A stretch of DNA of 64,000 nucleotides from positions 186,001-250,000 of the forward strand of contig JAPLFR010000008.1 of assembly GCA_026390575.1 (NCBI GenBank). The letters are read 5' to 3'. Of the stretch, positions 1 to 9,677 are shown in pieces. Origin of the DNA: Ignavibacteriales bacterium (lineage in GTDB: Bacteria; Bacteroidota; Ignavibacteria; UBA10030). The first letter of the stretch is position 1, and every line of letters begins with the position of its first letter. A model generated the notes under the pieces. That model had not been told where the DNA came from. It saw only the letters and a list, made by a program, of their open reading frames with translations, and did not search any database. The translations under genes were made by a program, and so were the position numbers.

Positions 1-2339
1 ATGGAAACATCGGTTCCGATATCAGAAAAAACACGGCAATAATAGTATTGAACTTGTCCAATGAATATCTGGAAAAAAATTCTGCTTCAACTCAGAGGTA
101 CGAAGCATCTATTCAATTAACAAAAGGCCTTATCAGCTTTGCACGGGTTTATCAATTGCCGATCGTATTCATAAATAATTATTCGCAAGGCAATTTAGGC
201 ATTACTCCTGAACCAGGTGATATTTCTATCTTTGGTAATTCTTTTAAAGATGAACAATTATTATGGAATTATCTTAATGACTTTGGTATTCAAGATATGA
301 TTGTTACCGGAGTGATATCAGACAAATCTTCACTATTTCCAATGTCTGACCCAGGCTCCTTAACATTTCACCGGAACGGCGGGTATTTCGCAGAAGATAA
401 GAGTTGGAGAACATTTTTTCTTGAGGATTGTATTTACGCTGATACTATACAATTCAATTTATCGAGTGATACTATAAAGGCGATTTATTTACATCTTGCC
501 ACCGGAGATGGATTATCTGTTGATCAATATAAAACCTCAATGTTCTCAATCCTAAGACATAACACTAATAAGCTTCCTTCGATTATACCCATTCCAAATC
601 AAGTTGCTGTTGAAGATAATATTTTTGAATATCATGTTAGTGCTTTTGATCCAGACAGTGCTCAAGATAATGATTATGTTACTTTTAGACTGGTCCACAA
701 ACCAAGTTGGCTCAGCATTGACAGAATTACGGGAACCATTAGTGGTACTCCACTAATATATAATCTCTATGATACAGTGGTTGTAGTAGAAGCGCTTGAT
801 CAATATAGTGGTGTCACATATCAACAATTTTCAATTTCAATTACTCATGTAAACCATATTCCCGAGATTGTCTCAATCGGAAGTTTTGTTGCACAAGAAG
901 ACTCGCTCTATACTTATCAGGTGAGGACTGAAGACCCTGATACACTCGTTGGAGATGTGCTTACCTATTCGCTGACTAAAAAGCCAAGCTGGTTGAGTAT
1001 TCATAGCGGCACAGGGTTGATCAGTGGAATACCGCGCGGACACAATGTTGGAGATACATTGGTGACGGTACGTGTGGCCGACGGTAAAGGTGGAATTGCT
1101 AGTCAGGCGTATCCTATTTCTGTCCGCCATACTAATCACGCACCGGTGTTTGTGACCCAAGTGGACACGACAGCAATAGAAGATTCACTCTATGTCTACA
1201 CAGTCAGAGCCAGCGATCAGGATAGTGTGTTATTTGGAGATATCGTTCGATATCGTTTATCCGTGAAACCGAAGTGGCTGCGGATTGATAGTGTAAGCGG
1301 AGTGATCACGGGTACACCTGCAGGGATGCAGGCGCGAGACACTGTTGTAGATATTCAGGCTATTGATAACAAGGGAGGAATAGGAGAGCAGAGCTTTACA
1401 TTGCATGTGCAGCACGTGAATCATCCACCGGTTATCACAAGTTTGCCCGATACGGTTGCCTCTGAAGATTCTCTGTACACATATCATATAAAAGCATCTG
1501 ATCCTGATGTAGTATTTTTCGGAGATTCACTTCGGATTAAAAATATCATTCTTCCATTATGGCTAAAAATTTACGGGGATAGTTTGGTTGCGGGAACACC
1601 CGGATGGCTAAATGTCGGAGATACACTTGCAGCATTTGTACTGAGTGACGGCCGGGGAGGAGAGATTTTACAAAATTGGGTAATACGTATCTTTCATATA
1701 AATCACAAGCCAATAGTCGGCAGCCTCCTTTTCCCACAGCCTGAGGATACAATTATATTGAAGGAACCGCCAGTTCCAATTAAGTTTGTTTGGAACAGTG
1801 CAAAAGATAAAGATATCGTCGATACGTTACACTACATCATTACCATTCAAGGGCCTGGATTAGATACAACAATTGCAGGTATCAAAGATACTATGGTATC
1901 GATGACATTTATGAAGAGATTAAAACAATCATCGCGATATAGATGGTGGATCGAGGTCAACGACGGTTATGCGACTGTTGCTTCTTATGACACCAATAAG
2001 TTCAAGACAAGTGATAAAATAACTTCTGTGTTTGTAAAAGGTTCTGCAATACCTAAAATGTATGCTCTTGCTCAAAACTATCCTAATCCTTTCAATCCAA
2101 CAACGATGGTCCAATATGATCTCCCGGAAGAATCTCAGATCCGATTAACAGTCCATAATCTCCTCGGTCAAATTGTGGGAGTAATTTTTGATGGTATACA
2201 GCATGCTGGACGTTATGAAATCAATTGGAGGCCAGCGTCTGCCTCGAGTGGTATTTATTTTCTCATTATGGAAGCAAAAGGTCAAACAGAAAACCAAACG
2301 CACTTTCGCGCTGTGATTCGGATGTTACTTCTGCGTTGA
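1..2339 (+). CDS. Secreted Ig-repeat protein with T9SS sorting domain (5' end outside window)
   Basis: The frame is open from base 3, so the gene enters from the left; the first in-window start (TTG at 48) is probably not real. The N-terminal part (nt ~30-420) resembles an isochorismatase/cysteine-hydrolase fold (strand TAIIVLN, then LPIVFIN, then a GD-x-x-I segment and MIVTGV), but the family's catalytic Asp, Lys and Cys are not evident. Four cadherin/Ig-like repeats follow (nt ~570-1710), each with EDSLYxY, DPD, a KPxWLxI-like strand, GxIxGTP and a closing HxNHxP. A fibronectin-like segment (to ~2030) leads to a C-terminal domain starting NYPNPFNP, typical of T9SS cargo in this phylum. It is therefore probably exported through Sec then T9SS and held at the surface or released. 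The role of the N-terminal fold is inference; the repeats and sorting domain are clear. Confidence 0.85.
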   Translation, partial: GNIGSDIRKNTAIIVLNLSNEYLEKNSASTQRYEASIQLTKGLISFARVYQLPIVFINNYSQGNLGITPEPGDISIFGNSFKDEQLLWNYLNDFGIQDMIVTGVISDKSSLFPMSDPGSLTFHRNGGYFAEDKSWRTFFLEDCIYADTIQFNLSSDTIKAIYLHLATGDGLSVDQYKTSMFSILRHNTNKLPSIIPIPNQVAVEDNIFEYHVSAFDPDSAQDNDYVTFRLVHKPSWLSIDRITGTISGTPLIYNLYDTVVVVEALDQYSGVTYQQFSISITHVNHIPEIVSIGSFVAQEDSLYTYQVRTEDPDTLVGDVLTYSLTKKPSWLSIHSGTGLISGIPRGHNVGDTLVTVRVADGKGGIASQAYPISVRHTNHAPVFVTQVDTTAIEDSLYVYTVRASDQDSVLFGDIVRYRLSVKPKWLRIDSVSGVITGTPAGMQARDTVVDIQAIDNKGGIGEQSFTLHVQHVNHPPVITSLPDTVASEDSLYTYHIKASDPDVVFFGDSLRIKNIILPLWLKIYGDSLVAGTPGWLNVGDTLAAFVLSDGRGGEILQNWVIRIFHINHKPIVGSLLFPQPEDTIILKEPPVPIKFVWNSAKDKDIVDTLHYIITIQGPGLDTTIAGIKDTMVSMTFMKRLKQSSRYRWWIEVNDGYATVASYDTNKFKTSDKITSVFVKGSAIPKMYALAQNYPNPFNPTTMVQYDLPEESQIRLTVHNLLGQIVGVIFDGIQHAGRYEINWRPASASSGIYFLIMEAKGQTENQTHFRAVIRMLLLR

Positions 2340-2622
2340 TATTTCATTGTTTATAAGCCCTCCTTCTAGGTGTGATAAAACGCACTTAATCTAAAGAAAA
2401 GACCTTGATACATTGCTTTTCAAGAAGTTTTTTATCAAATTCAAAATGTATATTGTTCGCCTTAATCTCTTGCCAGATATACAAAGATTTAAGTTTTAAA
2501 TAATAGAGACTGCTAAAAGCCATAATGATGATACCTATGAATTATGGAGAGTTTAAATATTATGGTTAAATTTGCTTTTCGATTAGCATCATAGTGGGGG
2601 AAAAGGGCTGGAGGCGTTTAGC

Positions 2623-4065
2623 ATGATACGGAGAAATTGGCGGTCAATATTAATTATTACTGCAATTGTTACTGATATCGTTGCGATTGTCCTTTCTGGA
2701 TTCGTAGCTTATTTCATCCGAAGTTTTATTAGCAATTTACCTATTCTTCCTTTTAATGTTTTTTTTCAGCATAGTATTCTTTTTGGGTCTGTTTTTATAT
2801 TGCTTGCATTAATTCTTGGTATCTATCGAGCGACATTACATAGTAATTCCATTCTTCTGTATTTCATAGCAGCGAAGGCATATTTGTTTGCAGTTTTCTT
2901 TTCATTAGCAATTCTCTATATTTTCGAAACAACTGTATTCCCCCGCAAATTTACGCTTTTATTCTTTCTCATTTTTCCATTTTTATTCCTTCTCGGCCGG
3001 TTCATCTTTAATGGTTTTATACGTACGATGCAGCAATATGGATATGGAGTGCATAATGTCCTCATCGCCGGATATGATAATGGTGGAATGGCAATTATCA
3101 GACGTTTCAAGAATTTTCCTGAATTGGGATATGCTCTTAAAGGAATTATTACCAATCAGAAGCATCACTCTCTTGTACCCATGGAAATTCATGGAGTCCT
3201 CGTTCCGCGATATTCCCTTACTGAGCTTGAACGAGTTATTACAGAACATAATATTGATAGAACATTTGTCCCTTCGACTGACGTAATCACAAACGGTTAT
3301 GCTTCAGTATTTGATATTTGCAAAAAAAAGAACGTTAAATTGAAAGTATTATCCGAAAATTCCGATTATCTTCTTCGGCACTCGCATATCAATGATATTG
3401 CGGGAATTACGTTGTATGCACCACCGAGAACTCGAGTTGATGTACTAAAACGAATCATGAAGCGAATATTTGATCTTGTTGTTGCCAGTGGAGTGCTGAT
3501 TATCGTAAGCCCAATTCTTATTCTTACTGCATTAGCCATTTGGATCGAGTCAGGACGTCCGATATTCTTTATCCAAAAACGCGCTGCAATAAAAGGTGGA
3601 AAGACATTTAATTTCCACAAATTCCGCAGTATGGTAAAAGATGCCGATGAAATGAAAGAATCACTGTTTGATCTGAATGAGACGGATGGCGCACTTTTTA
3701 AAATTAAGGATGATCCACGCAATACCCGGGTTGGGAAATTCATCCGGCGATATAGCATTGATGAATTACCGCAACTTATTAATGTATTTAAGGGAGAGAT
3801 GAGTATTGTGGGTCCCCGTCCATTGCCAATAGGAGATCTTCGAAAATTAAAGGAATCTAAAGAGTATTGGCATTCTATCCGAGATCGTGAAAGAATGAAA
3901 CCTGGAATCACAGGATTGTGGCAAATTTCAGGCAGGAGTAATGTAGGATTTCGGGAAATGATATGGCTCGATCTATATTATATAGAAAATCAATCGTTGT
4001 TATTTGACATAGAAATACTCTTCGCAACAATTCCAACAGTGCTGTTTGGAAATGGAGCATATTGA
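2623..4065 (+). CDS. Polyprenyl-phosphate sugar-1-phosphate transferase (WbaP/WcaJ-type)
   Basis: Starts surface polysaccharide synthesis by moving a sugar-1-phosphate from an NDP-sugar to undecaprenyl phosphate at the inner membrane. The N-terminal half has four hydrophobic segments (residues ~5-125) and a nucleotide-binding-like soluble domain (~140-245). The last ~200 residues are the bacterial sugar transferase domain: a membrane hairpin (~285-305), then KFRSM (~332), DELPQ (~380) and VGPRP (~395). The 480-residue length fits the long WbaP/WcaJ form. The ATG at 2623 follows a CTGGAGG-like ribosome site. It stands at the head of the sugar cluster, as expected for the initiating enzyme. Whether it uses glucose, galactose or another sugar cannot be read from the sequence. 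Confidence 0.93.
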   Translation: MIRRNWRSILIITAIVTDIVAIVLSGFVAYFIRSFISNLPILPFNVFFQHSILFGSVFILLALILGIYRATLHSNSILLYFIAAKAYLFAVFFSLAILYIFETTVFPRKFTLLFFLIFPFLFLLGRFIFNGFIRTMQQYGYGVHNVLIAGYDNGGMAIIRRFKNFPELGYALKGIITNQKHHSLVPMEIHGVLVPRYSLTELERVITEHNIDRTFVPSTDVITNGYASVFDICKKKNVKLKVLSENSDYLLRHSHINDIAGITLYAPPRTRVDVLKRIMKRIFDLVVASGVLIIVSPILILTALAIWIESGRPIFFIQKRAAIKGGKTFNFHKFRSMVKDADEMKESLFDLNETDGALFKIKDDPRNTRVGKFIRRYSIDELPQLINVFKGEMSIVGPRPLPIGDLRKLKESKEYWHSIRDRERMKPGITGLWQISGRSNVGFREMIWLDLYYIENQSLLFDIEILFATIPTVLFGNGAY

Positions 4066-4812
4066 AGAGAGAAGTAGATGCGATGTCGAGTCTATGAGTA
4101 TTTGAGAGCTTTGATGAATTTTACAGGTTCAAGAAATTCATTGCAGGTAAGTTCAGCAACCGATTGAAAAAAACATTGTATGGTGTGTAGTCCATTGTTG
4201 ACGTAAGATGGAGAGGGGAGAACAAGAAGTTTGAAAATTGATTAATACGTATTTTGAATATATCGACTCAAAAAGTGAGTTACCCTCCATATTTACTAGG
4301 GAAGTTTTAGCATCTTTCTTTAGGTAACCCCAAAAAAGGATGTTACAGTATAGGCACGTGAGCGGACGTGAATATTTGACAGCCATTCTGAAGTGTTATC
4401 ACCGAGCAAATAATAAACTTAAGCAAAACATCTTAGAACAGATGAATTAGAAAATCAATTCACGTTTCGTTCTGGTAGATTCTCTGCTTCGCTATATCTT
4501 TAAACAACTGTAATCACAATAATTTCCAGTTCTCTTTATTGATAAGACAATATGTAGCTGAAAGCTGATTATGTGCGCTTGATTGCTACAACAATTAGTT
4601 GTAAGACACGAACATCTATAGTACTCCCCAAATCCCGTAAATAATTTATTGCCTTGGTATCAATGGAATACAGACTTGCTCTGTATCTTCAGTCTCGCTA
4701 TTGCATTTTTTATCGTTTCTTTTCTCTACTTAATTTCTTATTCTTACATTGTACATAATTGAATTGGGAACGATCCAATAAAGATCAACCCTATAAAAAG
4801 AGGTGATTTGCA
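4066..4812. other. 747-base intergenic region with no recognisable gene
   Basis: Between the initiating transferase and UDP-glucose dehydrogenase. No open frame here has a ribosome site or recognisable protein. Stop codons are frequent and base composition is AT-rich. A small hairpin (ACTCA/TGAGT, 4266-4280) has no T-run. The stretch presumably contains the 3' end of the upstream transcript and the promoter of ugd, but I could not find a convincing -35/-10 pair. It may be remnant sequence or may hold a regulatory RNA. Confidence 0.5.
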
Positions 4813-6120
4813 ATGAAAATTTCAATAATCGGAACAGGGTATGTCGGACTTGTACAGGGAGCATGTTTTGCTGATTCAGGTAACAATGTTATCTGCATGG
4901 ATGTGGATGAAAAGAAAATAAACAGCTTGAAGAAGGGCATTATCCCAATTTATGAACCAGGATTGAACGAAATAGTAAGGCGTAATTCTCAAGATGGGCG
5001 GTTGGTCTTCACGACGAACCTGAAGGTTGCAGTGGAGAACTCAAAAGTGATATTTCTTTGTCTGCCGACGCCGCAATCGGAAGATGACTCTGCGGATCTT
5101 TCTCGTGTTTTATCCGTCTCCGAGAATCTTGCTGAATTAATTAATGAATATAAGGTCATTGTGAGTAAAAGCACGGTGCCAGTAGGGACCGTCGATAGGA
5201 TTAAACAAGTTATACGCAAAAAGAGCAAATATGAAGTGGAAGTTGTCTCAAATCCGGAATTTTTAAAGGAAGGTTCAGCGATACAAGATTCAATGAAACC
5301 AGACCGAATCATTATCGGCACTCGCAGTAAAAAAGCCATTGCAATACTCAAAGATTTGTATGCTCCTTTTGTGCGCACGGGGAATCCAATTCTCATTATG
5401 AATGAACGTAGTGCTGAAATGACAAAATACGCCGCAAATGCATTTCTTGCCACAAAGATTTCGTTTATGAATGAGTTATCAAATTTATGCGAAGAAGTGG
5501 GAGCAGATATAGACTGGGTACGGAAAGGTATTGGTAGCGATCCGCGGATCGGCAATCAATTTCTCTTTGCCGGGCTTGGTTATGGTGGATCATGTTTTCC
5601 GAAGGATGTAAAAGCGTTGGTGAAAACATCGCAGGAGAACGCGTGTGATTTAAAGATTCTTAGAGCAGTGGATGATGTTAATGAACGACAAAAAAAGACA
5701 TTGGTGCGAAAGCTTGTGAATTATTATAAAGGTCAATTAAAAAATAAAGTTATTGTTTTGTGGGGATTGGCGTTTAAACCCCAAACAGACGATATGCGAG
5801 CGGCACCATCCATTGAAGTAATTAACGCATTATTAAAGTTGGGAGCGCGTGTGCGTGCGCATGATCCCATTGCGCTTGCAAGAGCCAAAATACTATATCC
5901 TACAGGTGTGGAATTTTTTGAGAACAGTTACGACGCATTAAAAGGCGGAGAAGCTTTGCTCATCATTACAGAGTGGAATGAATTTCGAAGACCCGACTTC
6001 CAGCGCATAAAATCTCTCATGAAATCACCGGTTATTTTTGACGGAAGAAACATTTATGATCCGAAAGAGTTAAAAGAAGCTGGATTTACGTACTTTGGCA
6101 TGGGGAGAAAAACGGAATAA
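4813..6120 (+). CDS. ugd: UDP-glucose 6-dehydrogenase
   Basis: Oxidises UDP-glucose to UDP-glucuronate with two NAD+ in the cytoplasm, giving the precursor that the downstream UDP-glucuronate decarboxylase turns into UDP-xylose. The Rossmann motif GTGYVGL is at residues 7-13. The family's catalytic cysteine is C261 in GYGGSCFPKD. The C-terminal UDP-binding domain begins with WGLAFKPQTDDMR. The length of 435 residues is normal. A clear AGAGGTGA ribosome site precedes the ATG at 4813. It sits alone between two gaps, so it may have its own promoter. Confidence 0.96.
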   Translation: MKISIIGTGYVGLVQGACFADSGNNVICMDVDEKKINSLKKGIIPIYEPGLNEIVRRNSQDGRLVFTTNLKVAVENSKVIFLCLPTPQSEDDSADLSRVLSVSENLAELINEYKVIVSKSTVPVGTVDRIKQVIRKKSKYEVEVVSNPEFLKEGSAIQDSMKPDRIIIGTRSKKAIAILKDLYAPFVRTGNPILIMNERSAEMTKYAANAFLATKISFMNELSNLCEEVGADIDWVRKGIGSDPRIGNQFLFAGLGYGGSCFPKDVKALVKTSQENACDLKILRAVDDVNERQKKTLVRKLVNYYKGQLKNKVIVLWGLAFKPQTDDMRAAPSIEVINALLKLGARVRAHDPIALARAKILYPTGVEFFENSYDALKGGEALLIITEWNEFRRPDFQRIKSLMKSPVIFDGRNIYDPKELKEAGFTYFGMGRKTE

Positions 6121-6236
6121 CAGATAGCAATGAGCAATGATTCATGATGAAGGATGAAGGAGTACGTAAAAATATTGATATCAGAATCATTGACGTTTAA
6201 ATTTGAATGCGGAAGGCTGATACAGAATTCTGACGA

Positions 6237-6266
6237 TTGAAAACTATAATTTCTATTCGCTATTTA
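6237..6266 (+). promoter_or_regulatory. Possible promoter for the epimerase gene at 6284
   Basis: TTGAAA (6237-6242), an 18-base spacer and TATTTA (6261-6266). It would start RNA about ten bases before the ATG, just including the AAGG ribosome site. Weak match, offered because the gene follows a 163-base gap. Confidence 0.28.
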
Positions 6267-6283
6267 ATAATTCAAGGTTCAAT

Positions 6284-7249
6284 ATGAAAAAAGCTTTAGT
6301 ATGTGGTGCTGGTGGTTTTATAGCTTGTCATCTAGTGAAAAAACTTAAAAGCGAAGGATACTGGGTACGCGGTGTCGATATTAAAAAACATGAATGGTCT
6401 CCGAAAGCGGCTGATGAATTTCTCTTACTTGATCTTCGGATAGAAGAAAATTGTCGCAAAGCGTTAACGGTTAATGGCGGTACATTTGATGAAGTATATC
6501 AACTTGCCGCAGATATGGGGGGAATGGGTTTTATTCATTCTGCAGAGACTGAAATTATGCACAATAGTGCGCTTATCAATATCTATATGACAGATCTCTC
6601 TGCACGAATGGGAGTCCCGCGATATTTCTTTTCATCTTCCGTCTGTGTTTATCGCGATATGAAACAGGGCGAGCCAGAAATGAAGGAGGCCGAGGCGATT
6701 CCAGCACATCCAGACAACGAGTACGGATGGGAAAAACTTTACTCTGAACGAATAGCGATGGCGTATGAACGCCGATTTGGTATGCAAGTACGCATAGCTC
6801 GATTCCAAAATTGTTATGGCCCTGAAGGAACATGGACGGGCGGCAGAGAAAAAGCTCCGGCTGCAATATCGCGCAAAGTAGCGGAAGTTGAAACTGGCGG
6901 TACAATTGAAGTTTGGGGAGACGGCACAGCAGTTCGTTCTTACACCTACGTGAGCGATATGGTAGACGGCATTTATCTCTTGATGCATTCTGATTTGACG
7001 GGTGCCGTAAATATTGGATGCCCGCAGTACGTCACCGTAGACGAGTTAGCTAACACAGTCGCAAAAGTTTCAGGAAAGAAAATCAACATCAAACACGTGC
7101 CTGGACCGGTTGGTGTTCAATCACGGAATTTTTCCAACGAACGGGTTTATTCGCTTGGATGGAAACCAAAAGTATATCTTGAAGATGGGGTCAAGTTGAC
7201 GTACCCTTGGATAGCAACTCAAGTGAAGGCAAATAATGCTCGGGAGTAA
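6284..7249 (+). CDS. GDP-mannose 3,5-epimerase-like SDR enzyme
   Basis: Extended short-chain dehydrogenase most like plant and bacterial GDP-mannose 3,5-epimerase, which converts GDP-D-mannose to GDP-L-galactose and GDP-L-gulose. N-terminal GAGGFIACHL is the NAD-binding motif. The family-specific AADMGGMGF segment is present, as is YxxxK (Y147, K151). So are a cysteine at the expected catalytic place (C121 in SSSVCVY), the GTWTGGREKAPAA block with K190, and the HVPGPVGV stretch. The 321 residues are shorter than the plant enzyme, mainly at the ends. It lies next to gmd and fcl, which use the same GDP-mannose substrate. A related dTDP- or UDP-sugar epimerase is less likely given these motifs. 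Confidence 0.85.
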   Translation: MKKALVCGAGGFIACHLVKKLKSEGYWVRGVDIKKHEWSPKAADEFLLLDLRIEENCRKALTVNGGTFDEVYQLAADMGGMGFIHSAETEIMHNSALINIYMTDLSARMGVPRYFFSSSVCVYRDMKQGEPEMKEAEAIPAHPDNEYGWEKLYSERIAMAYERRFGMQVRIARFQNCYGPEGTWTGGREKAPAAISRKVAEVETGGTIEVWGDGTAVRSYTYVSDMVDGIYLLMHSDLTGAVNIGCPQYVTVDELANTVAKVSGKKINIKHVPGPVGVQSRNFSNERVYSLGWKPKVYLEDGVKLTYPWIATQVKANNARE

Positions 7250-7387
7250 TATTCGTTTTGAAAAAAATTTTCGTTGAGCAAAGAATATTTAATGTGGATG
7301 AAAAATACATTTTTAGATATTCTCTCGATCATCCTAACTTTATGAGAACATTTATTCTATCCTTATATATGTCTTTTATCGGCGGTT

Positions 7388-8536
7388 ATGAGCAATAAGA
7401 AAAAAGTCTTTGTAACAGGATGCTTTGACATGCTCCATAGTGGTCATGTTGCTTTTTTCAAGGAATCAGCCAGCTATGGTGAAGTGTATGTTGGCTTAGG
7501 TTCCGATGAAACTGTTTTCAATCTTAAGGGACGTTATCCGATCAACAATCAAAATGAACGAAAATATATGATTGATGCATTGGCCTGTGTAAAAGAATGT
7601 TTAATCAATACAGGCTCTGGCATTATGGATTTCATAAAGGAAATTGATATTGTGAAGCCGGATATCTTTGTGGTGAATGAAGAGGGAAACACTCCGGCGA
7701 AAGAAGAACTGAGCAAAAAGCTTGGAATTGAATATTTAGTTTTAAAACGGCTCCCATTCGAAAATTTACCAATCCGGTCCTCAACAGCATTAAGAGAAGA
7801 GTTAACAATGCCGTTTAGGCTTGATTTGGCTGGCGGATGGCTAGACCAACCTTATGTCGGCAAAATTGCAGCTGGTCCCGTGCTCACTATTTCGATTGAA
7901 CCAACTATTGAGTTTAACGAGAGAAGCGGAATGGCAACGAGTACGAGAAGAAAAGCAATCGAATTATGGCATACTGACGTTCCACCTGGTAATAAAGAGA
8001 AGCTTGCAAAAATTCTCTTTAGTTATGAAAACCCGCCTGGAACAAAAGTCATTTCAGGCTCTCAGGACGCAATTGGAATTGTTATGCCTTGCTTCAATAA
8101 ACTCGATTATGATGGAGGATTTTGGCCGACAAAAATTACTTCAGTTCTTGACGAAGATATTTTATCATGGATCGAAAATCACCTGAGTCTAATTACTCTT
8201 GGTCCACGGGATGATCTTTATGATGTTCTAGAAAACACACAAATTAGCAAAGAGAATGCAGAAGCTCTCAGCTCTGCAGCAGAACAGTGTTGGGATTCGA
8301 TACTAAGAAAAGATTTACAAGGATTTGGAAAATATTTTAAAAAATCATTTGAAGCACAAATAAAGATGTTCCCGAACATGGTCTATGATGATATTTTTAA
8401 AACAATCGAACGATATAAGAATTCTGCGTACGGTTGGAAATTATCTGGTGCAGGAGGAGGGGGATATTTGGTGTTTGTCACCGAACACACTTTGAGTGGA
8501 GCGATTCAATTAAAAATAAGAAGAAAGACATTGTAA
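7388..8536 (+). CDS. Nucleotidyltransferase-GHMP kinase fusion, probable sugar activation enzyme
   Basis: Two domains. Residues 1-~138 are a cytidylyltransferase-like domain (TagD/RfaE class): CFDMLHSGH gives the HxGH motif at H17-H20 and RSSTALRE the later signature. Residues ~142-382 resemble the GHMP kinase family (HddA/fucokinase-like): PFRLDLAGGWLDQP is motif 1, GMATSTRRKA sits where the ATP loop is expected, and GWKLSGAGGGG (~350-357) is motif 3. The kinase part is only ~240 residues, and the stretch between motifs 1 and 2 is much shorter than usual. By analogy with FKP and HldE, such a pair could phosphorylate a free sugar at C1 and then add a nucleotide. That is inference, and either half may have lost activity. 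It lies between the GDP-mannose epimerase-like gene and gmd/fcl, suggesting a GDP- or CDP-sugar role. Confidence 0.75.
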   Translation: MSNKKKVFVTGCFDMLHSGHVAFFKESASYGEVYVGLGSDETVFNLKGRYPINNQNERKYMIDALACVKECLINTGSGIMDFIKEIDIVKPDIFVVNEEGNTPAKEELSKKLGIEYLVLKRLPFENLPIRSSTALREELTMPFRLDLAGGWLDQPYVGKIAAGPVLTISIEPTIEFNERSGMATSTRRKAIELWHTDVPPGNKEKLAKILFSYENPPGTKVISGSQDAIGIVMPCFNKLDYDGGFWPTKITSVLDEDILSWIENHLSLITLGPRDDLYDVLENTQISKENAEALSSAAEQCWDSILRKDLQGFGKYFKKSFEAQIKMFPNMVYDDIFKTIERYKNSAYGWKLSGAGGGGYLVFVTEHTLSGAIQLKIRRKTL

Positions 8537-8629
8537 TTTTATTATAATTATTACTACGAAGGTCGCAAAGATTATTTTACACAATACACTTTTTAGCTTG
8601 TGTTTAATGAAGTCAAACGAAAGAAAAAC

Positions 8630-9676
8630 ATGACGATTAAAAAAGCTTTAATCACCGGAATAACCGGCCAGGATGGTTCTTATCTCTCGGAACTCTTACT
8701 TGAAAAAGGATATGAAGTTCACGGCATCATTCGAAGGAGCAGCTCTTTTAACACGGGAAGAATTGACCATTTATTTAATAATCCCGAGATTCAGGGAAAA
8801 ACGATGTTTCTCCATTATGGCGATCTTACGGATACGAGTAATCTTAATCGTCTTCTCGAAAAAATTGAGCCTGTAGAAATTTATAACCTTGCTGCACAAA
8901 GCCACGTAAAAGTATCATTTGAAATGCCCGAATATACTGCTGAAGTAGATGCGGTAGGTACATTGCGCTTTTTGGATGCGATTCGAGAAACAGGACTTCG
9001 CACGAAATTCTATCAGGCATCGACAAGCGAATTATTTGGTAAAGCGCAGGAAGTTCCACAGACAGAAACAACTCCTTTTTATCCTCGCAGTCCGTATGGT
9101 GTTGCGAAATTGTATGGGTATTGGATTATTATTAATTATAGAGAAGCATACGGATTATATGCCTGTAACGGTATTCTCTTCAATCATGAATCACCGAGAC
9201 GCGGGGAGACATTTGTTACAAGAAAAATATCACTTGCAGCAGCTCGTATCAAATTAGGATTGCAAGATAAGCTCACGGTAGGAAATTTGTATTCCAAGCG
9301 TGACTGGGGATACGCACCTGAATATTGCGAAGGGATGTGGCGTATGCTTCAACAGGAAAAACCGGATGATTTTATTCTTGCGACGGGAGAGACGCATACG
9401 ATTAAAGAATTCGTTGACGCGGTATTCAACGAACTGGAAATGGATTTAACCTGGAAAGGCGAAAAAGAAAACGAAGTAGGATTATTAAAAAAAGACGGGC
9501 GCGTATGTGTAGAAGTGGATCCGCGATACTATCGTCCCACGGAAGTTGAATTACTGATTGGAAATCCTGCAAAAGCAAAAGAAAAATTGGGATGGATTCC
9601 GAAGACCACATTCCGTGAGTTAGCAAAAATGATGGCAAAAGCAGATTTTGAAAAGGTGAAAAGAAGAGGTTATTAA
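8630..9676 (+). CDS. gmd: GDP-mannose 4,6-dehydratase
   Basis: Converts GDP-D-mannose to GDP-4-keto-6-deoxymannose, the first step to GDP-L-fucose. [10 protein letters not shown] near the start is the NADP-binding motif; STSELFG and YGVAKLYG hold the catalytic Thr/Glu and Tyr/Lys. The stretch [15 protein letters not shown] is diagnostic for the family. I start it at the ATG at 8630 because family members begin right before the [10 protein letters not shown] segment; a GTG at 8600 would add ten residues without homology. One base separates its stop from the fcl start, so the two are co-translated. Confidence 0.95.
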   Translation: MTIKKALITGITGQDGSYLSELLLEKGYEVHGIIRRSSSFNTGRIDHLFNNPEIQGKTMFLHYGDLTDTSNLNRLLEKIEPVEIYNLAAQSHVKVSFEMPEYTAEVDAVGTLRFLDAIRETGLRTKFYQASTSELFGKAQEVPQTETTPFYPRSPYGVAKLYGYWIIINYREAYGLYACNGILFNHESPRRGETFVTRKISLAAARIKLGLQDKLTVGNLYSKRDWGYAPEYCEGMWRMLQQEKPDDFILATGETHTIKEFVDAVFNELEMDLTWKGEKENEVGLLKKDGRVCVEVDPRYYRPTEVELLIGNPAKAKEKLGWIPKTTFRELAKMMAKADFEKVKRRGY

Positions 9677-9677
9677 G

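Noticed and set aside
2403-2445. CTTGA/TCAAG hairpin with a T-run after the first gene
   Set aside because: Five-pair stem with a long loop; too weak to call a terminator.
3366-3911. 181-codon frame opposite the sugar transferase
   Set aside because: Shadow of a strongly conserved gene on the other strand; no signal of its own.
4266-4280. Small hairpin ACTCA/TGAGT
   Set aside because: Five pairs only and no T-run, so not a terminator.
4153-4386. A 77-codon frame on the minus strand in the large gap
   Set aside because: No ribosome site, no recognisable motif, and AT-rich random-looking sequence; the gap is better left without a gene.
4989-5555. 188-codon frame opposite ugd
   Set aside because: Lies wholly inside ugd, with no homology and no ribosome site.
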